This document shows, piece after piece, positions 1-6,731 of a stretch of 6,731 bases of DNA; position 1 is the stretch's first letter; each line of letters opens with the position of its first letter. Under the pieces are notes generated by a model. That model was not told the DNA's origin. It made no database searches and was given only the letters and a program-made list of their open reading frames with translations. Made by a program: the position numbers and the translations under genes. Origin of the DNA: CAYYMD01 sp964480425 (GTDB lineage Bacteria > Planctomycetota > Phycisphaerae > SM23-33); the NCBI GenBank assembly GCA_964480425.1, contig CAYZPY010000139.1:1-6731 (forward strand), written 5' to 3'.

Positions 1-242
1 CCCATCATGAAATACAGCGCGTTCCACACCACCGGGAACACTCACCCGGGTGGGGTCAGCGACGACTTGTTCAGCGAGGCATACCAGGTGCCATCGCCCG
101 CGGCGCCGCCGCCGAGAAGCACGCCGATTCCGCCCGCCGAGTACGACGCGATTATCCACACCGCCAGCATCGTCGCCGATACCGCGCCACTGCCGGGCGG
201 ATGCGTCCGTGATGTGGTGCGGTCTTTCATGGAAATCTTCAT
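1..242 (-). pseudogene. TspO/MBR family membrane protein, 5' part, broken by an in-frame TGA
   Basis: The minus-strand frame encodes a first membrane segment (SATMLAVWIIASYSAGGIGVL), then WYASLNKSSLTPPG, a TGA at 42-44, and in the same frame VFPVVWNALYFMM up to the window edge. This matches the TspO/MBR signature, in which a short first loop reads W-Y-x-x-L-N-K-P-x-x-x-P-P-x-W-V-F-x-x-V-W before the second membrane helix. TspO proteins are five-helix membrane proteins that bind porphyrins and related ligands. The TGA stands exactly at the conserved Trp after PPG, one G-to-A change from TGG. The gene may be a recent pseudogene, carry a sequencing error, or be read through. The start is uncertain: ATG at 240-242 or at 228-230. 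A TTG start at 285-287 is unlikely because the promoter overlaps it. Neither ATG has a clear Shine-Dalgarno sequence. The rest of the gene lies left of the window. Confidence 0.75.
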
Positions 243-258
243 CGGACCAACCGTTACG

Positions 259-287
259 ATTAAACCCAATGCTCGTGAATAATTCAA
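259..287 (-). promoter_or_regulatory. Putative sigma-70-type promoter of the TspO-like gene
   Basis: On the minus strand TTGAAT (282-287) and TTTAAT (259-264) are separated by exactly 17 bases. They match the consensus hexamers at 4 of 6 and 5 of 6 positions. Transcription would begin near 252, giving a leader of about 10 bases to the ATG at 242 or about 22 bases to the ATG at 230. This favours one of those two starts over the TTG further upstream. The call rests on hexamers and spacing only. Confidence 0.45.
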
Positions 288-420
288 TTCCCCGAACCGT
301 GCGGGACGGTGTCGTGTTAAATGAGCGGAACGCGAAGATTTTTTGATTCAAAGTGTAACCGACATTCGGTACGTATAGTAATTCCGCAAAGTTGAATTCG
401 GGCAATAACGGCAAAACGCA

Positions 421-427
421 AAGGGAG
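421..427 (+). promoter_or_regulatory. Ribosome binding site of the esterase gene
   Basis: AAGGGAG lies 8 bases before the ATG at 436. It supports this start, and the encoded product then begins with a well-formed signal peptide. A second ATG at 428 is in another frame. Confidence 0.6.
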
Positions 428-435
428 ATGGGACC

Positions 436-2541
436 ATGAATGACAGGATCGAACGAACGCCGACGGTATATGTATTGCGATTGGCCGTGCTGGTATTGAT
501 TGCGTCGGCGATGGTTGCGTCTGCGCGCGCCGGCGAGGTAACGCCTGTGGCCAAGGTGCGGCCTTTTGAAATCGTCAACCTCGACGGTCTGTTCAAGGAC
601 CACATGGTTCTCCAACGCGGCAAGAAGGTTCCCGTCTGGGGCATCACCCAGCCGGGCGTCGAGGTTACAGTCGAGTTCGCCGGTCAGACCAAAACCGCCA
701 AAGGCGGCGACGACGGCAGATGGATGGTCCATCTGGATCCCATGAAAGCCAGTTTCAAAGGGCGCACTTTGACCGTCACCGGCGGCGGGCACGCCATCGA
801 AGTCAAGGACGTGCTGGTGGGCGATATATGGGTGCTGGCCGGGCAGTCCAACATGGAGCAGCGACTTCGTACCGATACGCCCGCCATGGCGAAGGAGAAA
901 AACATTCCCCAGACAATCGACGCCATCCGAGTGGCGCACGTGGAGGCCTTCCCCGTCCATCCCAAGAGCGGCATCGTCGAGGCGCACTGGTGGCCGTTCA
1001 GTTGGGCGAACGTCAATAAGTATCACATGTCGCGGGTAGGATTCTACTTCGCCCGGGAACTGTCCAAACTTCAGAAAATGCCCGTGGGCATATACCAGTC
1101 CGCCCACGGCGGCTCGCCCATCTCCCGCTGGCTTGATTACAGCGAAATCAGCGGCTCCCCGCCGGTGGACACGGATTACCTGCGCGGCATATTCAATTAT
1201 TCGCCCAAAAACAAGAAAAGAAGGAAGAAGAGCAAGGCCGAAAAACAATACGAAGAACAGGTCAATCGCATCAGGAAAGAGCACCCCGACTGGAAGGTCA
1301 TACCGCCCGGACCTCAATCCGTCGCGCACTGGCATTACGAGCAGGACATCGAGCCGGCGCATCGCATGGCCATCTGCGGTTTCTTCTGGTACCAGGGCGA
1401 GGCCGACGGAAACGAGGGTTATTCCTATCGCTACATTCACCCCATGCAGATACGCCAGTGGCGAGCGGACTTTGCGGTGGGCGACGAGACGCTACCGTGG
1501 ATATCGGTGGAGATTCCGCCGGTGGACGGATATTTCGCGGGCATGGAGTACCTTCGCGAGGCCCAGCGGATGGCCGCGATGAAAGACGACAAAATGGGCA
1601 TCGTCATCACCACGGACCTTGGCCCGACGCCCGAGCACGGCCATGGGCTGGGCATCCACAGCGCGCCCAAGAAGCCGATAGGCGAACGAGCCGCCATGGT
1701 CGCAAACGTCATGGTCCACGGCGCCCAGGGCGACTACTGGGGTCCGGTTTACAAGTCGGTCGAATTTGAAGGTCCCAAGGCGATTGTCAGTTTCGAGAAT
1801 CTCCACGGCGGGCTGACCACCGCCGAGGGAAGCGGAAAGGTCAATTACCTGCTGAAGTACGACAAAAAGGAATTCTTGACGGTAACCATGGCCGGTAAGG
1901 ACAGACAGTTTTACCCGGCAAGGGCGGTCATCGAGGGCGACAAACTGGTTGTCACCTGCGACAAGGTCGAAGAGCCCGCGGCGGTGCGGGTGGGCTTCGA
2001 CAACTACGCGCCGATCAACCTGGTCAACGAGGCGGGCATGCCGGTGGCGGCGTTTCGCACCGACGACTGGAAGAGCCGCTTCGACGGCAGACCGTGGGTC
2101 GATACGCCGATTAAAAAGTGGGTGTTCGCGCCCGGCGACGACCCGTCGAAAGTCTCCGCCTGGAAACCGTTAAGCCGGAATATCGAGGACAACGGGCTGA
2201 TTGACCTGAAGAAAGTTCCCGAACTGAAAAATCAAAAGGCCGCGTGTCTGAAGACGGTCGTGTCGGTCCCCAGGGCCACCGAGGCGCTGCTTTGGCTACG
2301 CGCGGGCATGCCCGACCGCTGGGGGCGCATTCCCCGCGCGTCGTTCAAGGTTTGGTGCAACGGCCGCCGGTGGCAACTTCCCGCCGACGCATCCGGCGAT
2401 ACCGTCCTGGTGAACCTGAAAAAAGGCGACAACGTCCTGGTAATCTCGCCCGACCAGTCCAAAAAGAAATGGCTGGTGGTGGCGGGACTGTCCACCACCA
2501 AAGACGAGGCGATACCGGGACTGGAGATAAAGAAGCCGTAA
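436..2541 (+). CDS. Secreted sialate O-acetylesterase-like SGNH hydrolase
   Basis: This 701-residue protein resembles sialate O-acetylesterases, which remove O-acetyl groups from sialic acid. Bacterial relatives also act on other acetylated sugars, so the substrate is open. Residues 1-32 form a signal peptide: a charged start, a hydrophobic core (LAVLVLIASAMV) and an ARA cleavage site before Gly33. Residues of about 50-130 form the usual N-terminal beta domain (DHMVLQR, then VPVWG). The SGNH domain follows, with GQSNME carrying the nucleophile Ser138, then FFWYQGEADGN at 316-326, and TTDLG (Asp394) with GIHS (His408) as the likely Asp/His pair. A Lys/Arg-rich insert lies near 254-290. Residues from about 575 form an extra C-terminal region, probably a beta-sandwich, making the protein longer than many family members. 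A TATAGT at 374-379 could be a -10 box, but no convincing -35 precedes it. The stop is TAA, and the symporter begins 21 bases later, so the two are probably cotranscribed. The family call is strong and the substrate is inference. Confidence 0.9.
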   Translation: MNDRIERTPTVYVLRLAVLVLIASAMVASARAGEVTPVAKVRPFEIVNLDGLFKDHMVLQRGKKVPVWGITQPGVEVTVEFAGQTKTAKGGDDGRWMVHLDPMKASFKGRTLTVTGGGHAIEVKDVLVGDIWVLAGQSNMEQRLRTDTPAMAKEKNIPQTIDAIRVAHVEAFPVHPKSGIVEAHWWPFSWANVNKYHMSRVGFYFARELSKLQKMPVGIYQSAHGGSPISRWLDYSEISGSPPVDTDYLRGIFNYSPKNKKRRKKSKAEKQYEEQVNRIRKEHPDWKVIPPGPQSVAHWHYEQDIEPAHRMAICGFFWYQGEADGNEGYSYRYIHPMQIRQWRADFAVGDETLPWISVEIPPVDGYFAGMEYLREAQRMAAMKDDKMGIVITTDLGPTPEHGHGLGIHSAPKKPIGERAAMVANVMVHGAQGDYWGPVYKSVEFEGPKAIVSFENLHGGLTTAEGSGKVNYLLKYDKKEFLTVTMAGKDRQFYPARAVIEGDKLVVTCDKVEEPAAVRVGFDNYAPINLVNEAGMPVAAFRTDDWKSRFDGRPWVDTPIKKWVFAPGDDPSKVSAWKPLSRNIEDNGLIDLKKVPELKNQKAACLKTVVSVPRATEALLWLRAGMPDRWGRIPRASFKVWCNGRRWQLPADASGDTVLVNLKKGDNVLVISPDQSKKKWLVVAGLSTTKDEAIPGLEIKKP

Positions 2542-2562
2542 AGACTCTGCGAGCGGGTCTCA

Positions 2563-4185
2563 ATGGAACTGAAGCTGAACCTGCATCCGGTAGACAGCGG
2601 CATCATTCTGGTGTACATGGCCGGGATGGCGGCCATGGGGTTCTGGCTCCTCCGCAGGAACACCAGCACGGAGGAATACTTCGTGGGCGGGCGAAAGGCG
2701 TCGGCACTGCTGGTTGGTCTGAGCATGGTCGGAACGTCCATCAGCACAATCACGTTTCTTTCCTATCCGGCGGATTCCTTCAAGACCAATTGGCTGAAAC
2801 TTGCGCCCATGTTGATGCTGCCTGTGGCGGTTTTCGTAGCCAGCCACGTGTTTTTGAAGTTTTACCGTCGCTCCAAGGTCAGTTCGGCGTATCAGTACCT
2901 CGAGTACCGCTTCGGTCCTTCGGTCCGCGTGTACGGGTCCACGGTGTTCATCGCCGCCCAACTGGTCCGCATCAGTTCGGCGATGTATCTTCTGGCCGAA
3001 CTGGTTCAGCCGCTGACCGGTCTGGACCCGCTGTGGGCTATCATTCTGGGCACGATCTTTGTTGGCCTTTACACGGTGACCGGTGGAATAGACGCAGTGA
3101 TGTGGACCGACGCCATCCAGACCGTGATACTTCTGTTCGGGGGCATATTCTGCGTGGTCTTCATCCTGCACCAGTTGCCCGGCGGGCTGGAGCAGGTGTT
3201 TTCCGTGGCCGCCGAGAACAACAAGTTCGCTTTCGCCGAGGTGGGTAAGGAGACGGACTTCGGCTTTACCCTGAGGCACCGGACACTGACCATGATGTTC
3301 ATTCTGGGATTGTCGAATTTTCTGGCGTCGTGGAGCCAGGACCAGAACCTCGTCCAGCGCTACTGCGCGGCGCGGTCGCTGAAATCGGCCCGCAAGGCAA
3401 TGTACATCAACGCGGCGGTGTGCATTCCGATGTGGACGTTCTTTTACTTCCTTGGCACGTGCCTGTTCGTTTACTTCCGGCAGTACCCGGTGGACATATC
3501 GCAGGCGGTGTTGAACGACCAAATGCTGAACGGCGAAGTGGTGAACGCGGAAAAGGTTTTCCCGTGGTTCATAGTCAACCGTCTTCCGGTCGGCATTGTG
3601 GGCCTGGTCATCTCGGCGGTGCTGGCGGCGGCGATGTCTTCCATAGACTCCGGACTCAACGCCATCTCGACGGTTTCCACGGTGGATATATACCGCAGGC
3701 ACCTGGTAAAAGGCAAATCCGACCGGCATTACCTGTTTTTTGCGCGAAGCGTGGCGGTGTTCGCTTCCGTGGTGATGATATTCGGCGCACTTGGAATTAC
3801 CTATGCGGACACCACCACGCTGCAGCATATCACCTTTCGCATGGTGGCGCTGTTTTCCGGGGGAATTGCGGGCGTGTATTTCATGGGATTTTTCACGAAG
3901 CGCGGCGACGAGCGTTCGATATGGATCGCCATCGCATGCACGGTTATATTCACGGCCTCGATGTGGATATTCGAGAAACAGTTGAAGGACTATTTCGACC
4001 TGTATTACGTAGGTATGATAGGGAACCTCGTCATGTTCGTTGTGGCGTTTATCGCGGCCTCGTTTATCCCCTCCAAAAAGCGCGACCTGACGGACCTGAC
4101 CGTTTACACGCTGACTGCCGGCAGGGAAGCCGAAGAACATCCGGTGGACAGGGAGAGGTATTACAAGGGAGAAGATATGAAGTGA
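2563..4185 (+). CDS. Sodium:solute symporter, SSS (SLC5) family
   Basis: This is a 540-residue polytopic inner-membrane protein with about 13 hydrophobic segments, the usual size for the solute:sodium symporter family, which couples uptake of sugars, sialic acid, amino acids or similar solutes to sodium entry. Family signs include TEEYFVGGR near residues 37-44 followed by the G-S-M-V-G-T-S-I-S-T helix, GGIDAVMWTDAIQ at 174-186, WSQDQNLVQRY at 257-267, and AAAMSSIDSGLN at 355-366. Ser359 and Ser360 fall where LeuT-fold SSS proteins have the serines of the Na2 sodium site. The ATG at 2563 precedes the first membrane segment by about ten residues and is the natural start, although only a weak AGCGGG lies upstream. 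The short gap to the esterase suggests uptake of a sugar released or deacetylated by that enzyme. Sialic acid is possible, but no sialic acid catabolic gene is present here. The C-terminal tail (about 503-540) is charged and cytoplasmic or peripheral. The stop is TGA. Confidence 0.92.
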   Translation: MELKLNLHPVDSGIILVYMAGMAAMGFWLLRRNTSTEEYFVGGRKASALLVGLSMVGTSISTITFLSYPADSFKTNWLKLAPMLMLPVAVFVASHVFLKFYRRSKVSSAYQYLEYRFGPSVRVYGSTVFIAAQLVRISSAMYLLAELVQPLTGLDPLWAIILGTIFVGLYTVTGGIDAVMWTDAIQTVILLFGGIFCVVFILHQLPGGLEQVFSVAAENNKFAFAEVGKETDFGFTLRHRTLTMMFILGLSNFLASWSQDQNLVQRYCAARSLKSARKAMYINAAVCIPMWTFFYFLGTCLFVYFRQYPVDISQAVLNDQMLNGEVVNAEKVFPWFIVNRLPVGIVGLVISAVLAAAMSSIDSGLNAISTVSTVDIYRRHLVKGKSDRHYLFFARSVAVFASVVMIFGALGITYADTTTLQHITFRMVALFSGGIAGVYFMGFFTKRGDERSIWIAIACTVIFTASMWIFEKQLKDYFDLYYVGMIGNLVMFVVAFIAASFIPSKKRDLTDLTVYTLTAGREAEEHPVDRERYYKGEDMK

Positions 4186-4200
4186 GTCACCCCCGGCTCG

Positions 4201-4256
4201 GGTAGTATTTGGATTTGGTACGAGGTCGTCATAGGGACGCCTCAAAATCCGCTACC
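4201..4256. repeat. Long imperfect inverted repeat after the symporter gene
   Basis: Three nested stem blocks pair across one centre: GGTAG (4201-4205) with CTACC (4252-4256), GGATTT (4211-4216) with AAATCC (4245-4250), and GAGG-T-CGTC (4222-4230) with GACGCCTC (4236-4243). The loop is ATAGG. It begins 15 bases after the symporter stop. It could be a transcript end or an mRNA-stabilising structure. No run of T follows directly; the nearest is ATTTTT at about 4273-4278. It is therefore not a standard intrinsic terminator. Confidence 0.5.
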
Positions 4257-4495
4257 GCAGACAGCAGGAGATATTTTTAATTCGTTACCAATTATCGCCG
4301 CATTTACGTGCGGGGCTTGCCGCGGGGGGATTGCGTAAAAATAAACAGGTTTAATGGGCGGATTCGCCCGAAAATCAATTTACCGGGCCTGTGGGGCGGG
4401 TATTTGCGAACTGCGAAAAAAACAAGTAAACAAGGGCCGATAAACATCCGTATTAGTAAGGGAACAATCCCTCCCCGGAAGTGTTTGTGGGCATT

Positions 4496-4567
4496 GTAAA
4501 AATTTTTAAGGAATTTTCTAAAAATTGTGCTAAAATACTTGACGGGGAGGAACGAAATGAATATAAG
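4496..4567 (+). promoter_or_regulatory. Strong sigma-70-type promoter with UP-like element for 23S rRNA
   Basis: TTGACG (4539-4544) and TATAAG (4562-4567) are separated by exactly 17 bases, each matching the consensus at 5 of 6 positions. The 40 or so bases before the -35 box (4496-4538) are almost all A and T, in alternating A-tracts and T-tracts, as in the UP elements of rRNA promoters that bind the RNA polymerase alpha subunit. Transcription should begin near 4574, about 225 bases before the mature 23S end. It points at the 23S gene and lies far from any upstream 16S, so it supports independent transcription of 23S. Confidence 0.7.
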
Positions 4568-4580
4568 GGAACGTTCCTTT
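4565..4580. repeat. Palindrome at the predicted rRNA start site
   Basis: GGAACGTTCC (4568-4577) is a perfect 10-base palindrome. It extends with one G/T step to 16 bases. It begins one base after the -10 hexamer and covers the predicted start point, where a bound protein would block initiation. It could equally be a chance palindrome or a 5' hairpin of the leader. Confidence 0.35.
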
Positions 4581-4650
4581 CCCGGGACACATTCTGTGGT
4601 AAGGTTTTTATAACCCACCCCGGCGTATTTGATTCACGGGAGAGGCGTCC

Positions 4651-4669
4651 GGTCCGGTAGGGTCCGGTA
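4651..4669 (+). repeat. Direct repeat GGTCCGGTA, two copies
   Basis: GGTCCGGTA occurs at 4651-4659 and again at 4661-4669, one base apart, directly before the boxA-like motif. Its function is unknown. It may be a leader structure or a simple slippage duplication. Confidence 0.5.
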
Positions 4670-4671
4670 AT

Positions 4672-4686
4672 GGCTTTTTGACAACT
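4672..4686 (+). promoter_or_regulatory. boxA-like antitermination motif in the 23S leader
   Basis: GGCTTTTTGACAACT resembles the boxA motif found before 23S genes (E. coli TGCTCTTTAACAA; Gram-positive forms with CTTTGAAAACT). BoxA in the nascent RNA binds NusB and NusE (S10) and protects untranslated rRNA transcripts from Rho. Its place, about 100 bases after the predicted start and about 110 before 23S, fits that role. TTGACA inside it also looks like a -35 box, but no -10 lies at a usable distance. Confidence 0.5.
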
Positions 4687-4713
4687 GCACAGAGATTGAC
4701 GCGGTTTAATATG

Positions 4714-4740
4714 CCTGTCTGTTTGTAATTTGCAGGCAGG
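4714..4740 (+). other. Leader hairpin followed by TTTT
   Basis: CCTGTCTG (4714-4721) pairs with CAGGCAGG (4733-4740) through eight pairs, one of them a wobble, around an 11-base loop. TTTT follows. It looks like a weak intrinsic terminator, yet it lies inside the leader of an rRNA gene and just after the boxA-like motif, so full termination here is unlikely. A processing site or an antitermination-controlled pause are alternatives. Confidence 0.4.
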
Positions 4741-4763
4741 TTTTAGCGCCAAGGCGGCTTGGG

Positions 4764-4798
4764 ACGTTTGTCGCGGGCGAGAGGCCCGGGACGAATGT
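4764..4798 (+). other. Hairpin ending at the mature 23S 5' end
   Basis: A 15-base arm (4764-4778) pairs with 4784-4798 around a GAGAG loop. It has one G/G mismatch and two wobble pairs. The second arm stops at 4798, and the sequence equivalent to the E. coli 23S 5' end starts at 4799. It may be a local processing hairpin, or it may compete with the usual long stem formed with the 3' flank, which lies outside the window. Confidence 0.5.
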
Positions 4799-5075
4799 GA
4801 TCAAGCTACTAAGGGTGTATGGTGGATGTCTAGGCATGATGAGGCGAAGAAGGACGTGGTAGGCTGCGATAAGCCCGGGTGAGCCGTCAAACAGGCTTTG
4901 ACCCCGGGATTTCCCAATGGGGCAACCCGTCGTCGGTTAATAGCCGGCGTCATCGGCGGGTGAATGCATAGTCCGTCGAAGTCAACGCGGTGAACCGAAA
5001 CATCCAAGTAGCCGCAGGAAAGGAAATCAACCGAGACTCCGTCAGTAGCGGCGAGCGAAAGCGGACAAGCCCAAA

Positions 5076-5179
5076 CCCCGCGCCTATTCGGCGATTCGCA
5101 TCCGGAATTTCGACGTGGATTTGTTTGCGAACGAATCCTGTTGGAAGTTCGGATATCGAGTGGCCCAATAGGTGCGGGG
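5076..5179 (+). repeat. Intervening palindromic element, copy 1, in a domain I hairpin
   Basis: This 104-base insertion lies between GCCCAAA and GGTTG, where B. subtilis-type 23S has a short hairpin. Outer arms at 5076-5088 and 5167-5179 pair over 13 bases with one G/U. An inner stem GGATTTGTT/AACGAATCC (5117-5125 and 5130-5138) closes a TGCG loop of the UNCG type. The outermost C/G pairs may belong to the native helix, so the edges are uncertain by a few bases. There is no coding capacity. Insertions like this in other bacteria are often cut out by RNase III without rejoining. Confidence 0.85.
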
Positions 5180-5479
5180 GGTTGCGGACATCGAATCAGG
5201 AGTTACAAAGGCAGCGGTAGCCGAAGTGCCTGGAAAGGCACACGATACAAGGTGACAGTCCCGTAGGCGACATCGTGAGCCCTCCGTTTGTTCGATGCTC
5301 CAGAGTAGCACGGATGCCGTGGAACTCCGTGTGAAGCTGGGGAGCCCACTCTCCAAGGCTAAGTACTCCATCGTGACCGATAGTGCACCAGTAGGGTGAC
5401 TGAATGATGAAAAGAACCCCCATTAGGGGAGTGAAAAGTACCTGAAACCATGCACCTACAAGTTGTCGAAGCCCTATGT

Positions 5480-5582
5480 CCCGCGCCTATTTTGAGATTC
5501 CGACCTTCGTTTTATGTTTTGGTTCGTTTTGCGAACGAATCATCACAGGGACGGAAGCATCGAGTTTCAAAATAGGTGCGGG
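5480..5582 (+). repeat. Intervening palindromic element, copy 2, in helix 25
   Basis: This 103-base insertion splits GCCC and GGGT, the two sides of the helix 25 stem. Arms at 5480-5495 and 5567-5582 pair over 16 bases with one wobble. It shares with copies 1 and 3 the arm sequence CCCGCRCCTATT, the inner TTGCGAACGAATC and the right-side ATCGAGT, while the middle is diverged. Its inner stem is GGTTCGTT/AACGAATC with a TTGCG loop. Helix 25 is a known site of 23S intervening sequences. Confidence 0.85.
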
Positions 5583-6093
5583 AAACGGGTGACGGCGTGC
5601 CTTTTGCATAATGAACCGGCGAGTTGTCGTTTGCGGCTTGGCTAATCCCTTAAGGGGAGCAGTCGCAGGGAAACCGAGTCTGAACAGGGCGAATATGTCG
5701 CAGGCGGCAGACGCGAAAGCAAGTGATCTACCCATGGCCAGGTTGAATCTCAAGTAACATTGAGAGGAGGACCGAACCGGTTAACGTTGAAAAGTTATCG
5801 GATGAGCTGTGGGGAGGAGTAAAAGTCTAACCAAACTTGCAGATATCTCGTTCTCTCCGAAATAGCTTTAGGGCTAGCCTCGGATAATGTGCCGCGGGGG
5901 TAGAGCACTGGATGAAACGTCGGGCCTACCCGGCTGCGACATTCAACCAAACTCCGAATACCGTGGCATTAATATCCGGGAGTCAGACTGCGGGGGATAA
6001 CCTCCGTGGTCAAAAGGGAAACAACCCGGATCGTCGGCTAAGGTCCCCAAACCGTGCTAAGTGCTAAAGGAAGTCGGATTGCACTAACAGCCA

Positions 6094-6125
<32 letters not shown>

Positions 6126-6201
6126 CAGTGCGTAACAGCTGACTGGTCGAGCAACCCGGCGCCGATAATGATCGGGACTAAGCACGGTACCGAAGCCGCG
6201 G

Positions 6202-6305
6202 CCCCGCACCTATTGAGCGATTCGCATCTGGAATTTCGACGTGGATTTGTTTGCGAACGAATCCTGTTGGAAGGTCAGATATCGAGTCGCTCAATAGGTG
6301 CGGGG
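6202..6305 (+). repeat. Intervening palindromic element, copy 3, in helix 45
   Basis: This 104-base insertion sits at the tip of helix 45, between GAAGCCGCGG and GGTAGGAGAGCG. Its arms (6202-6220 and 6287-6305) form a perfect 19-base inverted repeat. It matches copy 1 at 96 of 104 positions, including the whole GAATTTCGACG to CTGTTGGAAG core. Helix 45 is a classic intervening-sequence site, as in Salmonella. The perfect arms suggest this is the youngest or best-maintained copy. Confidence 0.88.
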
Positions 6306-6731
6306 GGTAGGAGAGCGTTGCTGTCGGCGCAGAAGGTGTACCGCAAGGAGCACTGGAGCGGCAGCAAGTGAGAATGCCGGTATGAGTAACGATAAAGCAG
6401 GTGAAAATCCTGCTCGCCGAAAACCTGAGGTTTCCTGGGGAAGGTAAATCCGCCCAGGGTTAGTCGGGTCCTAAGGCCAGGCCGAAAGGCGTAGCCGATG
6501 GATAGCAGGTTAATATTCCTGCACTGCGCGCTGCGGTTGAACTGCGGATGACGCGTCCGCCAGCCGGATCCCACGACCAGTAGTGTGGGTTGGGGCCCTT
6601 TTGGGCACCTCGAGGCCAATTTGTTGCCGAAGTCCGTGGAAGCGGGCGCCGGGAAAAACTCCGTAGCGACAATGCGCGTATCCGTACCGTAAACTGACAC
6701 AGGTAGGTGAGGAGAGTATCCTCAGGCGCTC

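Larger units (their letters stand above)
4186..4798. other. Intergenic region and 23S rRNA leader, no protein gene
   Basis: These 613 bases separate the symporter stop from the predicted 23S start. I find no 16S 3' end, no anti-Shine-Dalgarno CCTCC tail and no tRNA T-loop motif, so this is not a normal 16S-23S spacer. Small open frames (for example 4308-4499 plus and 4304-4618 minus) show no recognisable family and overlap regulatory sequence. The supported elements (inverted repeat, promoter, boxA-like motif, hairpins) are listed separately. Within 4257-4496 I see only A/T-rich stretches and a short CCGCA/TGCGG hairpin at 4298-4313. Confidence 0.6.

Noticed and set aside
7..282. A 91-residue plus-strand frame at the window start
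   Set aside because: It is a shadow of the TspO-like gene, whose minus-strand frame carries the recognisable motif.
2244..3248. A 334-residue plus-strand frame bridging the two genes
   Set aside because: It overlaps two well-supported genes in another frame and has low-complexity Gly/Arg-rich composition.
2560..4245. A 561-residue minus-strand open frame over the symporter
   Set aside because: It is the antisense of a clear symporter gene, is rich in His, Arg and Gln, and has no recognisable family. Codon bias of the real gene explains its length.
4183..4335. Symporter extended through its TGA stop as Trp
   Set aside because: The frame stays open for about 50 codons but the peptide has no family features, and all recognised Trp codons in both genes are TGG.
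4304..4618. Small open frames in the 23S leader region
   Set aside because: They overlap the promoter and UP-like tract, have no clear ribosome binding site and match no family I know.
4678..4712. A second promoter from TTGACA (4678-4683)
   Set aside because: The nearest -10-like hexamers, TTTAAT and TAATAT, are 21 and 23 bases away, too far. The TTGACA is better read as part of the boxA-like motif.

Overview
The window looks like a piece of a moderately GC-rich bacterial chromosome. A planctomycete or other member of the PVC group is my best guess. The reasons are a 23S rRNA gene with its own promoter and no 16S gene in front of it, and a secreted sialate O-acetylesterase-type SGNH hydrolase followed directly by a sodium/solute symporter, both families that are abundant in those lineages. 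This placement is inference, since there is no 16S sequence here.

Positions 1-287 hold, on the minus strand, the 5' part of a TspO/MBR-family membrane protein gene with its own promoter. An in-frame TGA sits exactly where the family has a conserved Trp. Positions 288-435 are the divergent upstream region of the next gene. Positions 436-4185 are a two-gene plus-strand unit: a 701-residue secreted sialate O-acetylesterase-like enzyme, then, after a 21-base gap, a 540-residue SSS-family symporter. Together they suggest deacetylation of an acetylated sugar outside the cytoplasm and sodium-driven uptake of a product. The real substrate cannot be fixed from the sequence.

Positions 4186-4798 carry no credible protein gene. 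They hold a long imperfect inverted repeat just after the symporter, then a 23S leader: an A/T-rich UP-like tract, a near-consensus sigma-70-type promoter with 17-base spacing, a palindrome at the likely start site, a short direct repeat, a boxA-like antitermination motif, and two hairpins, the second ending exactly where mature 23S rRNA should begin.

From about 4799 to the window end is the 5' part of 23S rRNA, equivalent to roughly the first 1,690 E. coli bases. Its most striking feature is three copies of one palindromic element of about 104 bases, inserted at three different variable helix tips (a domain I hairpin, helix 25 and helix 45). Copies 1 and 3 differ at 8 of 104 positions, and two pairs of those differences are compensatory in the predicted stem. 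Copy 2 is more diverged but keeps the same arms and the same core. They look like intervening sequences, spread as one repeat family within a single rRNA gene, and probably affect 23S processing.
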